Source: Hyaloscypha bicolor E (lineage: Eukaryota; Ascomycota; Leotiomycetes; Helotiales; Hyaloscyphaceae). From it: 64,000 nucleotides of DNA. Below the pieces are notes generated by a model that did not search any database, was not told the origin of the DNA, and saw nothing but the letters and a program-made list of their open reading frames with translations. The position numbers and the translations under genes were made by a program. This document shows positions 29,201 through 41,269 of this stretch, one piece after another. Numbering within the stretch: the first letter of the stretch is position 1; the number at the start of each line of letters is the position of its first letter. Location: positions 2,857,030 to 2,921,029 of the forward strand of contig NW_020194684.1 of assembly GCF_002865645.1 (NCBI RefSeq), written 5' to 3'.

Positions 29201-32200
29201 ATTTAATAGTATTTATTATAGTAAAAGTTATTAAGATAATAATACCTAAAGAAAAGATTTTAATCTTATAGTACTATGGCTTTAGGTATAGTAAATAAAT
29301 CTATTACGGATTATAATTATTATATTAAAGAAGTCTATAATATTATTTAAATACCTAAAATACTATATTACTTATTCTAGAATTATAGTCTTGAAAAACT
29401 CGTAATAAATCTCAAAATTAAGCTATTTGGTAATTATAGGAATTATTATTTTCTCTTATAATACTGGAATAATCTAGTCTCTATTTTATAATAGATATAA
29501 CTGCCTCTATATAATAATATCTATAATTATCCGAGTTATGAATTCTAGTAAGTTATAAGAAAATACTTTAATATTATGCCTTTTATAAGTAATTTCTAAA
29601 CAGGTATTTAGTTATTTCTCTTCTTACTTAAATAGTAAGATAATGGTATTACTAGGGACTAGAAGTAACCTAAAGATATTATAGATAGTACCGGAATTAG
29701 AGATTTAGTAAACTTTATAACTGCTTTTTCCTACTAATACTATAAGCTAGTATAAGAATACTAAAGAAGAAAAACGCTTCTATTTTAAGTAGAACTAAGT
29801 AAATTAACTATAGTTAATTCATATAAAGAGAGGATATCGGATATATTATATAATAGAAGTAGTTTATAATAATTATAGTTTTATTAAAGTACTATAAGAA
29901 ACGATTTTGCGGCTATTAAATAATAGCTTATATTAGTAAATAGTTATAGGGGAAAACGCCCTACTAATAAGAAAATCTATAGTTTATAAATTAAGAAAGA
30001 ATAGTAAATAGATTAAAAACTATCTTATTCTATATTTACTTTCCTTAATATATATAATTACTACTATATCTTTATTTATTAAATCCCGCATTAATTAAAG
30101 AGGTAATAAGGACTTCTAATAATTAGGCTTAAAACTAAGATTAAAAGAAAAGATCTAAGTTATTACTCGTATTAGATAAAGTACTTCAAATAGCCAAAAT
30201 ATAAAGAAATAGAACCTATTACTATAGATATTATAATATATACTATTAACTTAGGTAATTTAAGTCTCGCTTAAATTATTTAAATATACTAAAACTATTT
30301 AAGTAAGCCCCAAAATAGTTCTAGTAGGCCTAGAATAGTTCTCTAAGTAACGGATTATATCTAATTAGTACAAGTATCCTATAATATTAAATTAAGGGAA
30401 GTTAGAAACTAAAACTAAGGTATTAGATACTAGAAAAAGGTATTATAATAGCCCTTAGGAATATATAAAGCTATTTATTTAAAAGTAAAGAAATAGGATT
30501 TAAGAAGAGAATAATATAAATACTAACTAGGCAAAAAGTAAGAAAAAATAGTAAAATATCTCTTATAAAGTATTTATTCTATAATTCATATAATTAAATA
30601 ATCTTAGCCTTTCTAAGCCCAATAATCTTGGATAGTAGTCTTAAAGCTATAGGTTTATATGGCCTTTATAAACTCCTTTTACTTTCTATATATATCCCGT
30701 ATATTTATATCTTTATCTCTCTCTTAGCTTTCTAATAAATATCTTTTCTTAAAGCTGTTCTAGATTAGATATAGCTTAAATTATACTAACTAGGCTTATT
30801 ATCTCAGAATTTTTATTAATATAGTATCTGTATTATATAATATTAATATATATAAGGCTCTATAGTTCTTTTATATATAAGTTACCGAGAATAGGGCTAG
30901 TTATTAGAAGCTTTACTTTCTTAATCTTCTTCTTATCTTAATAACTATTCCTAATATAAGACCGAAATCTTTACTAATTAGGCTCGGGCCTATAAGGTAT
31001 AAGCAAGCTACTACTTTTAAACTCCGGAATATATTCTCGAATACCTTATTTCATTTATAACTTATTAAATTAATTAGAAAAATAGGAGAGTATTATATGC
31101 TTTATATCCTAGTCAAATAACTCGGACTTACTTGCTCTATACCTTAATTAAATAACTCGGGTCTTGGAAATCACGAGAAATTCGAGAAAATAAACTAGTA
31201 TCTAAATAAGAATTATACTAGTTATTATTAGTTTTGGAATATATATAAATAGGCAAATAGGGCCTATTATTATTATTTATATAAATGCCGTTATAATCTT
31301 TCTAATTAAGTAGAGCCGGCTTATATTAAGATTACTAGTTACTTTTTTTTTTATTATATACTATTATTAATTTCTGGAGCCTAAATGGTTTCCGGCCTTA
31401 TCTTATTAATAGAAGAGTTATAGGGCAGTATAGTTATAAAGCCATTATTATTAAAAAGGCTAAGGCGGCTTAGTAATAGCCTTAAAAAACAAAGAGTTTT
31501 AATAATTCTATTATAGCTACCTTTATACCCTTAGTAATTCTAGTTAATTACTAGTTATTTAATAATAAAATATATTAGCCTTATGAAATATTTATATTAT
31601 TATAATAATATTTCTCCTATATTCCAATTAGGTATTAAAGGAAAAACCGTATTTAGTTAAGCTTATAATACTCACCTATATATAATAGTATTCTATAAAT
31701 AGTATATAATAATAATATATTAATATTTTTCGTGTTTTGCGGCTCTATCTACTATTATAAGAACTATTATTAAACAAGTATAATTATCTGGTTCTATACT
31801 ATAGGGCCAAGTAATTAAATAGCCTATAGAAGTAATAAGAAAAAGCTTAGGAAAAGGCTTAATAAGGTAATAAAGTATAGTAAGAAGAATTATAACTAGT
31901 AGGTTTTATAAGAGGTATATTTCAAATATCTTATTATTATTATTTTGAATTTTGGGCTAATTTATAATAATATGGTTTAAATAATAAAATAACGGATATA
32001 GAGGCCATAATAGAGAACCTATTTATAGGAAAGAGAAATAAGAATTAGATTTGGAAAGAAGTACCTCAGATTTCGGGAATAGTACTATTATTAATATTTT
32101 TATATAAGGAATTATTTATATTTAAAAATAATTTCAAAAGCAAGAAAAGCCTCGAGGTTTATAATTATTTCCAAGAATACTCGAAAATCTGCCTTATAAA

Positions 32201-33098
32201 GAATTCTAGGATACTAGTTATATATATATAAATATATAAACTATTTAAAATCCTTTATAAATAAACTCGAATTAGTAATCTAATTCTAAGTCGCATTCAG
32301 GTCTATATTTATAATACTAAGAGCAGAGAATAGGAAGTCTTATAAAGGTTTTATTATAAATTTAATATGTTTTATATAAGCTTAATTTCCTTTCTTTTAC
32401 TAATAATATAGTAGCTTAGATAAAACCTTCTTTTTTTTATTATATATATAAAGTCGAGAAAGTATTCTTTTTTTAAGTTTATCTAGAAATATTAGTTATT
32501 AAAAGTTTATTAGGCAAGAAAAAAATACTATTAGATAACTTATTATAGATATATATCTATACTAAAAGAAAGTTAGAAGAGATCTTTTCTTCTCCGGACT
32601 TTTCTATAAGATTCTATTTTAACTTTAGTAATAATATATCTATTTTAGTAAAAAGGCTAGTCTAAAACCTAGTATCTAGGTAAAATACGAGAAGTCTATT
32701 AAAATCTTTATATTTGTAAAATATATATTTAATCTTACTATTTTTATATAGGTTATTATAATAGGCTTGAATTACTTTCTTAATAAGGCCTTTTGGGATC
32801 TATCTTTTAAAAATAGCTATCTCTTTATTCCGTTTTAAAGCTATTTAAAAGAAAATAATAAGTTTATATAATATAATAACCTATTAAAAGTCCTTAAACT
32901 TAATTTCTAAATATAAATATTATTTTACTAAAATACTAAGAAATCTCTAATAAAGTAAAGTTTTTATTCCTATAAGGTATTTATTTAAATTATTAAACTA
33001 AGCCTCTAATAATAGTAGTAGCTATTCTTCTATTATACTAGGTATTATAGTAAGGCTAAGAAAGAGCCATAATTATAATTAAAAGTAAATAGAATAGT

Positions 33099-33203
33099 TT
33101 AAATATAATTAAATAATTTTAGTATAATTAAATAGTTTTAGTATATTTAAATGGTTTTAGTATACTTAAATGGTTTTAGTATACCTGAATAGTTTTAGTA
33201 TAA
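33099..33203. repeat. 19-bp minisatellite
   Basis: About 5-6 copies of a 19-bp unit close to TTAAATGGTTTTAGTATAC. The variants differ mainly at C/T and G/A positions. It lies in the RIP-degraded block and no frame is conserved, since 19 is not a multiple of three. Confidence 0.75.
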
Positions 33204-36200
33204 TAAAAAAAACTCTAAGTATAATGAAATATTTAAAATATAATAATTATAAGGCAAAGAAGTATTTTAATTTATTAAATAACCCGGATATATTAATACT
33301 TCTTATAAATATACCTATATTACTTTAGTAATTATAAAATCAGATAACTAAAAGTAGTAATAATTGCTTTTTAGCTAGTCTCTACTAATTTAATCTATTT
33401 CCGGCTAACTATAGGCCAAGATTTCTATCTTGATCTTAAGTAGGATAATAGTCTAGTAGTATATATCTACTATTTATAAATAATTAAGAGACGAGATCTG
33501 GAATTATAGTATTTTTAGAATCTACTATAGGTAAACTAATTAATTAGATTAAGTTTGAGTCGAATCTTTATTATTAGGATAATATAATTATTATCTCTAG
33601 TATAATTATACTCAGGTACTAGACTCTAGTTATTGAGATAGAATACTTTATAAATCATTATTTTAAGATAGAAAACCTAGTACTTTATATTAAAATATAC
33701 TATAATAAGGGTATTAAATATAAGAGATTTCACTTATTAAATAAAATAGACAAATTACAATCTTATAAATAGCCTAACTAATATCTATTCGGAATATATT
33801 TAAGGCCTTTATACTAGGATCTTACTAATAAATACTATTTTCTTCTAATTATAAAGAAGATATAGGATATATAAGAGTATATTAGCTATACTTATATATA
33901 TCTATAGACTATAATATTCTCAAATAAGTATATTAGATTAGTAAAACAATTATTACTATTAATTAGTTAGGAGATTTATTTAGGCTAGTAAATGCCTTTA
34001 AAAAAAAGAAAATATAGTATTTTTAGCTTTTTATTATTCCGTATTATATTTAGTAATATCTTAAAAATCTTATAGCTTGCTTTACTATTTTGGACTATTT
34101 TAATATTACTAATTCTATTCTTTTTTTATATATTCGAAAGTGTTTTGCTTTATTTTTTATAACTTACTAATTACTAAACTAACTTATATTTCTAATATTC
34201 TAATTAATTTTAAAGGCTTTATATAAGCTATAGGCTAGTATCTATATTATATTAGATATAGTACCAGAAATATAAAAGTTATTACTAAACTAGATATAGT
34301 ATACTAGGCTAGCTACTATTAGCCTTTATACCTAAGACTTTATAAATGAAATTATACTCTAAATATTACAAGTATATATAGGGCTATTTTATTCTAACTA
34401 AAAGTATTACTTGCTTTAATCCGAAATACTAACCCGTATAATAATTTTATATAAATATATATATTATAATAGCTATAAGGCTACTAATAATTTCCTATAT
34501 AATAATAAGGTTTTAAAGCTCGAATAAAACTCTTTTATAAATATTAGGGATAATATAAACTCTATAATAAAGCTATAATAAAGGAAATCTATAGTATTAT
34601 ACTATAAAAGGAAACTCTTTATAAATTAGATATAAAAGCAATAATATAAACGTGATTTTCTAATAAAAAGAATTTAGGGTATTCGGAAATAGCTGCAAAT
34701 TATAATCTATAGGAAAATATAAGAAATATTAAGGTATATATAGATTTTAAGATATTTAAAATTAAAGTACCTATTATTTTTTCTCGGTATATAGGGTTTT
34801 CTACTATATAAGAATAGATATTAGGATATTAGTTAACTAGAAATTCCAAAGAAGTTATAGAAATAATATAAGAAAATAAATATTTATATAATAGTTCCTA
34901 AAAACAAATTATAAATAATTTCCTAAGTTCCTATAAGTTTCCTATTATTTTAATAGATTACTAGTTATTTTTATAGGTATAATAGTACCTAAAGTAATAG
35001 AGGAAAAAGTAAAGAAAACTACCGGAATAGAAAATAAGACATTTATAACTATAAGTAGAAGAAGTTAAATAAGAAGTGAGATTTTAAAAAATATAAATTA
35101 AAAGAATTACTTTTACTATTAATTAGTAATATTTATCTTAACTTATTCCAAAGCCTTAATAACTAATAGTAAAATGCCTTCTATAAACTCCTATAATAAG
35201 AACGAATTATCTGGTATCTATATAGCTCTAGTCTAATAAGTTCTATACTATTTCTATAATATATATAAATCCGAGTAAAATCCCTTTTTAATTAAGTTAG
35301 CCAGAATATATATTTGAATTAGTATATAGTTATTAATTATTATAATTATTACCCTATAGGCTAGAATAGTTCCGGATTTTTATAGTAGGGAAATATTAGA
35401 GTTAATAAGGGTTTCTATTTGAAAAAGTATTTATAGAAAGGTAAAGACTATAGAGAAAATATAGAGGTTGGAAATACCGGAATATAAGAAGTAAGGATAT
35501 ATAAAAAGGTCGAGATATTTAGTAGGGAATTAGTAGTAGTATTAATAATACTAGTATTAGTAGGAATACTATTATAGATAATACTAGTATAATAGTTTAT
35601 ATATTACTATTAACTAAATATATTATACTTGTAGTAATCTAGCTTAAAGGAAATCAGATTATTAAGAATAAGTGGAATTATTATTAGTAGCTTCTTTATT
35701 TTAATTAGTTTAAGGCTAGTTAGGATTTAAACTATAATATAGTAACTGCTATTAATATAATACTTAGTATAAACTAGTATATTTTTATATAAAACTAAAA
35801 ATCCAAGAAATACTATTATTTTTTTAGTAAAGCTTACTATTATTATAATAAGCTATAGTTAGGTAATTACTAGTAATTATACTTTCTAGCTAAAAAAGGC
35901 CAAAGTTCTGGAAAATATAAAGAGTAGGTAATATAAGAAAGTTTCTAATATTATAGGTAAAAGTAAAGATAATTGAGATTATATTTTAAATACTATATTT
36001 AGTAATAAAGTTACTAAATAGAAATAGAAGGTCTATAGAAATAGGGTTAGAAAGTTTATAATCTCCTAATAAATATAGAAATAGTAAAAGCTACTAAGCC
36101 AGAATTTCCAGAGTAGTTATAGAATTAGGTTAGCTATATCTAGATATGACTTTTCTAGTCTTTAGATCTATATATTTAGTAATAAAAGAATTTATTAAAG

Positions 36201-36639
36201 AAACGGATATTAGAGAAATATTAAACCAACTAAAATAATTAGTAATAACCGAGAAGTTATAGAAATCTTATATACTATAGTTAACCGAGAAGTTTATAAC
36301 GGGATTAATAAAGGTATTAGTATATCTATTAAGTATATTTGACTTCTTAATAACTATAATAGTCTTTCTCAAATCTTGGCTTAACCAAATAGCTAAATAG
36401 GTTTCCGTTAATTCTCTACTAATAATATAAACTATCTAGCAAGTTAGTATTTAAAATCAAGAAATTCTAGTAAAATAAGAAGTATTAGAGCCGTATCGGC
36501 TTCTGTAATATAGAGATAAAGGCTCGGTATAGCCGCTTAAATAATATTAATAGGGAGAGATAGAGCTTTAGTATAAGAGCAAGTCTTACTATTAATAGTA
36601 ATTATATTAGTAGCTAGAAAGTCGTAATATTTATTAATA

Positions 36640-36915
36640 ATTAGTAAGGCATTTATAATAGCAGAAATGGCTCTTTATTAAAATGGTATAGTAATAGAAC
36701 TAGCTATTTATAAGAAGTAGTATAGTAGTAGAAATAGCTACTAGTTTAAAAGATATAAAAGTATAATAGTAAAAATAGCTCTTTATTAAAATAGTATAGT
36801 AGTAGAACTAGCTACTTACTTAAGGGATATTAAGGTATAGTAGTAGAATTAGCTCTTTATTAGAAGAGGTATAAAGATATAATAGTAGAACTGGCTTCTA
36901 GACTTAAGATTAGTA
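36640..36915. repeat. Degenerate tandem array, about 41-45 bp period
   Basis: Six to seven units of the type TAGTAGTAGAACTAGCT plus CTTTATTAAAATAGTATAG. The units share the AGCT core and GTATAGTA spacer style with the array at 9,480-9,945, in the same orientation. The two may be matching parts of two copies of one element, or the two ends of one large element. Confidence 0.55.
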
Positions 36916-37670
36916 AGTAAATACCAAAAATGGCTTTGCCTTAACCTTATTTAATATAGGCCTAGTAGTAATTATTTTTGAAGTATCTTTATTACTATAC
37001 TTCTAATCTTAGTCAAGTATTAAATAAATAAATATAGCTATAAGAGTAGAACTATAACCTACTATTATAACTTTAACCTTAAGCTAAAATTATAATTTAA
37101 AGAGAAATATTTCTATACTAAATAATATAAGTTTAATTACCTACTTTCTAATTAATATTTATTTAATTCTTTTTAGGGTATTATTAAGCCTTTTTATAAA
37201 TAACCTAATAACTCTCTACTAAATAATTAATTAACTTAGCCTAGTTCAGGTATACCCATAACCCGAATTTCGTTAATCTATATCTCTTTCTAAAGAAATC
37301 TAAGGCTTTTAGTAGTCCTTAATAATAGCCTTATAAGAAATTAACAAATATTAACCGGTTAAAGCTAAATTCTATTAATTTTCAAGGCTTCCTTTAAAGC
37401 TTTACGAGACGATATAGTAATTCGCTTTACTAGCTTAATATCCTTTAGAATTTAATATCCGAATTAATAATAAGTATAAAAACAGCTATATCTGGGCCAT
37501 TGGCCCTTTTATAATACTTAAAGTCTACTAATAATCCCGCCGAATTATACTTTCCGTTTATAAACCTTAACTTGAACTCTATATATCCCGAGAGAATCCA
37601 GAACGGGTTCTCTAGTACTCGCCCAAATACTATCTCAAAGCCAGAGGAATATATCTTTATATATATAAGA

Positions 37671-37746
37671 AAGGGATATTCTCTTATTAATATTTAATTA
37701 GATTTAGAAGTCTATTTCGTTATTACTTGAGAGAATATCCTATTAG
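37671..37746. repeat. Small inverted repeat
   Basis: Arms near GGATATTCTCT and AGAGAATATCC are separated by about 50 bp of AT-rich sequence, giving a potential hairpin. It may be a terminal fragment of a DNA element. No target duplication is visible. Confidence 0.35.
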
Positions 37747-38275
37747 GTTTTATAAATATATAGGTAGTATTACCAGAATTCGTTAGTATTAAATATTTTC
37801 GGAATTAGTTACCTAAAGAGAATAAAGATCTTATAGTTATAATATTTCAGAAAAATTACTATAAGCGGTATAAGAACAGGCTTCTATTACTGAGATTATA
37901 GAATCTCAGCTTACTATTTTCTATATACAGGATATAAAGGTAATATAGATAGATACTACTAGGTCTGGATCCCAGAACTTGTATTATAAGAGTTATAAAG
38001 GCAATAAGTATAGAGGTTATTAGTAGAGATACTCTTAATTACTAAGTATTTTACCTATATCAAATTCAAAACAGATACTACAAATAGCAAGTCCTAAGCC
38101 TAAGTATTATTCCAGTTATAAATACCCAAGTATTCTATATTCTAAATCTCTTATTAACTATCTTAATTCCCCTATGCCTTAACTCAGAACTATCCCTATA
38201 TAAACGGCTCTTAGCAGCTATAGACTTGTTATTAAAAGAGTTTTTCTAATATTAAGTCTTTCTATGGTTTCTATA

Positions 38276-38374
38276 CTATAAGCTATCTATACCAAAGGAG
38301 GCAAATGTCTCTCTAATATGAGAAAGAACACGACCTGAAATAAGACTTCCCTCAGAAGCCATAAAATATATATA
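38276..38374 (-). pseudogene. GH128-type glucanase, C-terminal piece
   Basis: The minus strand reads, from the insertion point, YIYFMASEGSLISGRVLS and then a short tail ending at a TAG (38,276-38,278). This is the usual C-terminus of fungal Asl1/GH128 glycosyl hydrolases (RYAYFM, then an SLxSG tail). It starts at the TA (38,373-38,374) abutting the left inverted repeat of the gene island. Its frame continues exactly from the piece at 49,784-49,959 once the island and one TA are left out. This piece has no internal stop, so it is little affected by RIP. Confidence 0.8.
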
Positions 38375-38418
38375 ACGTCTATCCCTGTATACCGAAAAAC
38401 CCTGTATAACGAAAAAAA
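38375..38418 (+). repeat. Left terminal inverted repeat
   Basis: Begins ACGTCTATCCCTG next to TA. It pairs with the right terminal repeat at 49,740-49,783 with six mismatches. Five of these are transitions where the left copy has T or A, as expected if this copy suffered RIP leakage from the neighbouring repeat block. Confidence 0.85.
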
Positions 38419-39141
38419 CAATAGGTACTTTGACTTCAAGTATCTTAAAATCTGTGTATACCTTAATATCTCTTATAATTTTTTATAAATTATATTCTAT
38501 AGCCACTTCCAGATAACCTAAACCCCTTTTACTAGAAAATCGTATTTACATCGTCGCTCTCACGCCTAATTTGCAAAGGGTCTCTTTTTATAGTATAATA
38601 GTATTCCTCTACCACAACTTCACTGCGGAGCGTATACTATTCCTAATACTTCTAAAGGAGTCTTATCCGAGCTCTTAGACTTTACCACTATGCAGGAAGT
38701 CGTCATTAGCCTTGTGGCTACTATGGCGCGCAAATTCATACATGATCGCCACGCGGATCTGTAAGGTTACCTCGGATGAAAGCGAGTGACGATTTTGGTT
38801 AGTGCAAAACAACCCCGTAATATTTACGCCGTATTTCAATTATGAAGCCTTAGGCATAAAGGCCAACGGTGGCTAGAGGTGCTGCGGCCTGGTGCGCACA
38901 TCCAGCTTAGTAATGACTTAAATGCCTGGCGTAGATGGTCCAGGCACGAAAATCGCAAACAAAATCTTGAACATAACAGACCTTGTATCCAAAGTCGCAT
39001 TCAAGCCAGCATCGACCCTATCATCTTGCATTCGCCAAAATCTCGCATGCTAGAGATCCTTAAGCACACTGCTAAGTGGCGGCTAGGCCGGCTCATATCA
39101 TGCCTATTGCCCTCAAGCTAGATCACCGCCCTGTCTTCCTC
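38419..39141. other. Left subterminal region, no gene seen
   Basis: Mixed composition rising to normal GC. It includes a 39-bp motif (38,422-38,460) with a diverged direct copy at 40,548-40,586. No convincing coding sequence is seen: the one frame of about 80 codons (38,879-39,121) starts at GTG and lacks domain features. Confidence 0.5.
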
Positions 39142-39276
39142 ACTCGATACCCTCCTCACTCGATACCCTCCTCACTCGATACCCTCCTCACTCGATACCC
39201 TCCTCACTCGATACCCGATACCCTCCTCACTCGATACCCTCCTCACTCGATACCCTCCTCACTCGATACCCTCTTT
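39142..39276. repeat. 16-bp minisatellite (ACTCGATACCCTCCTC)n
   Basis: Eight near-perfect units start at 39,142, 39,158, 39,174, 39,190, 39,206, 39,229, 39,245 and 39,261. The spacing is 16 bp except for one 23-bp step, where a 7-bp partial unit was added. The near-identity of the units means recent expansion and no RIP. It lies in the subterminal part of the cargo element. Confidence 0.95.
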
Positions 39277-39740
39277 ATCGATACAGTACTTCACGGTGAA
39301 GCTCTTTTTCTTACGGTACAGTATCCGCGAACCCTCGAAATTATTCCAACAAAATTGTTAGTAGATGGGATATCTCCAGACTCGGTAGAGGACAGATTGC
39401 ACGATATGATCCGTGCGCCGAACCTCAGAGAGGGAGCGACTTGATCCCGACTATCTTTCAAACTTGATATTTCATACGTGGCTCTGATCATAATGGAACT
39501 GTTAGGACGGCAGTTAGAGTATAAAGGAGAGTGGAAATCTCAAGCCACTTGTTGTAATTATCTTCATCAATAAATATACTCCAATGACCACTTTCTCGTC
39601 ACAATATCGATTGTCATACGTAGTCCTGTGCCTCCTCGCCTCCACCCCTCCCGTGGAACAAGCCGTCTCGCACAAAGAATTGCTTCTCTTAATATATCCC
39701 CTCCGGACACAATCGAAGCAGAGGTCGCGCGCCACCTACC
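39277..39740. other. Non-coding stretch, no gene seen
   Basis: Normal base composition, downstream of the minus-strand helical-protein gene and therefore probably its 3' region. Short frames on both strands overlap one another and show no family features. Confidence 0.4.
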
Positions 39741-40458
39741 TTACTGTCGTCCTAATAATTGCCGAAGTGCATCCTCAGTACTAAGCAGCTCTAGTTCATA
39801 ATAACGTTGTGTGTTCCCAATTTCGTCAGCGTCTCGTAGAAGACCCGTTACTATCAAGAGAATATGTTGACATGCAATAACTTTGGCCGAAGCGGCAACT
39901 AACCACTCCCGATCTGCATTTTCAAGTATTTTCACCCGAAACTCCCAGCAAATGCGACAAAAATTCTGGAGTTGGCGTACTAGTGCATCTGGCTCCATAG
40001 TTGAGGACGTCATACTGGGAATCTGGCTAGCGAACTCTTCCATCTTCTCCACAAGACGCTCTTGGACGGGATTTCTTTCCAAGTTCTTGATCCTGTTGAG
40101 GAGAAGTCGATGAACGGTCCATGTTTTCAAAATCGGTTCCGCTAGGTCATCTCCTATCTCCTGTATTGAGTTTTTCTTGACACCGTTCAACTCTTGGGCA
40201 AAGCGCTAAGAGCTTAGAAGCCCCAGCGATATTGACACCCTCTTCAAGAACTTGTATCTGTAGAGGCGAGCCATAGGCGTGGACTTGTAGGATAGCCACT
40301 ACAGCATCGGCCACCTCTGATCCGGTCGAATTCTTCAGGAAAGTAAGGAGAAGGACTTGTAGACGAAGAGTAGCATCATTACTGCATCGCTTCGTTCTGT
40401 AGTTGGTAGTGTGCCTACTTGCCGATAGCTGGTCTGGTTGTAGAGACCCTAGAGTCAT
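39741..40458 (-). CDS. Unrecognised alpha-helical protein, frameshifted or with one intron
   Basis: Two minus-strand frames follow each other. The first starts at ATG 40,458 (MTLGSLQPDQLSAS...) and the second ends at 39,741 (...DALRQLLGRQ). They overlap near 40,195 and read as one protein only with a +1 shift after LLALC (AQELNGVKKNSIQEIGDD follows smoothly), or with a 46-nt intron (weak GTTCTT donor, TTAG acceptor before CGC at about 40,206). The product would be about 240 residues, rich in Leu, Glu and Lys and all helical in character, with no membrane segment or known motif that I recognise. The open frame extends upstream of the ATG for about 28 codons (ICDVLSEKLKSM), so an earlier exon is possible. 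The gene sits in the TIR-bounded island. By feel it resembles helical N-terminal regions of fungal NLR-type proteins, but that is a guess. Confidence 0.45.
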
Positions 40459-40547
40459 CGACTTAAGTTTTTCGGACAGTACATCGCATATATCGAGGCC
40501 AATCCGGGTACTCCGGGTCCCAATAGTCCCTCTTCGAGGTCTGCCTT

Positions 40548-40586
40548 AAGTTACTTTAACTTTAAGTATCTCAAACTCTGTGTACA
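40548..40586 (+). repeat. Diverged direct copy of the subterminal motif at 38,422-38,460
   Basis: TACTTTAACTTTAAGTATCT followed by CTGTGTAC matches the motif just inside the left terminal repeat at most positions; the differences are mainly C/T and G/A. It may mark a relic end of a related element inside the island. Confidence 0.45.
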
Positions 40587-40916
40587 GAAGCATCTCATAC
40601 ATACGACTGTGTAAAGGTTGACGAGGACGGAAAGGTGCTGGTTGAAAATAAATATGGCGGAAAGGACTTTTGGGACGATTGACATGGTTTTGGACTCTTG
40701 CAATTAAGCGACGTTTACTTTTTCACAAGTCCTAAACTCCTGTGTTAGAGGAATTCAACCTCCGTAGGATCTACAACTCGAGAAGCGACAGTATAGAAGA
40801 ATATAGAATAGCCTGTCGCGGTGAATCATACCCAGGAAATTGTTTTTTTCCCCCTCATCTTTTCCAGACCTCCAGACCAGCAAAAGCTCTTGTACTGAAG
40901 ACACCCGGGATTCCCG

Positions 40917-41135
40917 ATGAATTTTCTCCGTCGTTCCTCTTCTGTCCAAGCGGGGGGTACTGCAGACCTCTTCTCGAAACTGGTCAAGCTGGAATCCACA
41001 CTTTCCATGCTTACCAACGCGCTAACCAGCCTGCATGTGGCGCCCTCGATTGCAACTTCAGGAGGAGCCGGTTCTGTCAATAGCGCCAACAAGAAGTTTC
41101 AGGGCCTAGAAACCATTTATAAGCATGAGTTATAG
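40917..41135 (+). CDS. Small ORF, 72 residues, unknown
   Basis: ATG at 40,917, stop at 41,133-41,135. The product starts MNFLRRSSS and has an amphipathic segment LFSKLVKLESTLSMLTNAL, then a Gly/Ala/Ser-rich stretch and a charged tail. The composition is protein-like and Cys-free, without a signal peptide. It could be a small independent protein, or an exon of a gene whose other exons I cannot place. It runs toward the minus-strand vWA gene (convergent). Confidence 0.3.
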   Translation: MNFLRRSSSVQAGGTADLFSKLVKLESTLSMLTNALTSLHVAPSIATSGGAGSVNSANKKFQGLETIYKHEL

Positions 41136-41269
41136 ACTAGCATACGCCTTTGGTGACTTACTAGTGTACTCTCGAGCTCCTTGGGCTTTCCATGGGTCTC
41201 GCGGAAATGGTTCTCGAGTATAGAGTCTGACAACGGGTTAACACAAGCTGCTCGAAATAGAAGCAAAAG

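Larger units (their letters stand above)
1..38275. repeat. RIP-degraded AT-rich repeat block
   Basis: This long tract is dominated by TA-rich sequence. It has no open reading frame above about 60 codons in any frame, and ATG is rare while ATA is common. Wherever a coding trace can be read, the interrupting stops are TAA or TAG at positions expected for CAA, CAG or TGG, which is the mutation pattern of repeat-induced point mutation in ascomycetes. The tract is best read as stacked, inactivated transposable elements with at least one captured or duplicated gene. Individual relics are listed separately. For the remaining stretches I see only unassignable degraded sequence. The 1 kb nearest the gene island (about 37,250-38,275) is visibly less AT-extreme but holds no gene I can recognise. 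Confidence 0.85.

Noticed and set aside
38879..39121. 80-codon plus-strand frame in the left subterminal region
   Set aside because: Starts at GTG, not ATG; no domain, no splice support, and it runs into the minisatellite zone.
39142..39276. Possible CRISPR-like array
   Set aside because: Uniform 16-bp head-to-tail units without spacers, in a eukaryotic context: a minisatellite.
39076..39444. 122-codon frame over the minisatellite
   Set aside because: Openness is caused by translation of the 16-bp repeat (LTRYPPHSIPSS); the repeat shifts frame every unit and nothing suggests a protein.
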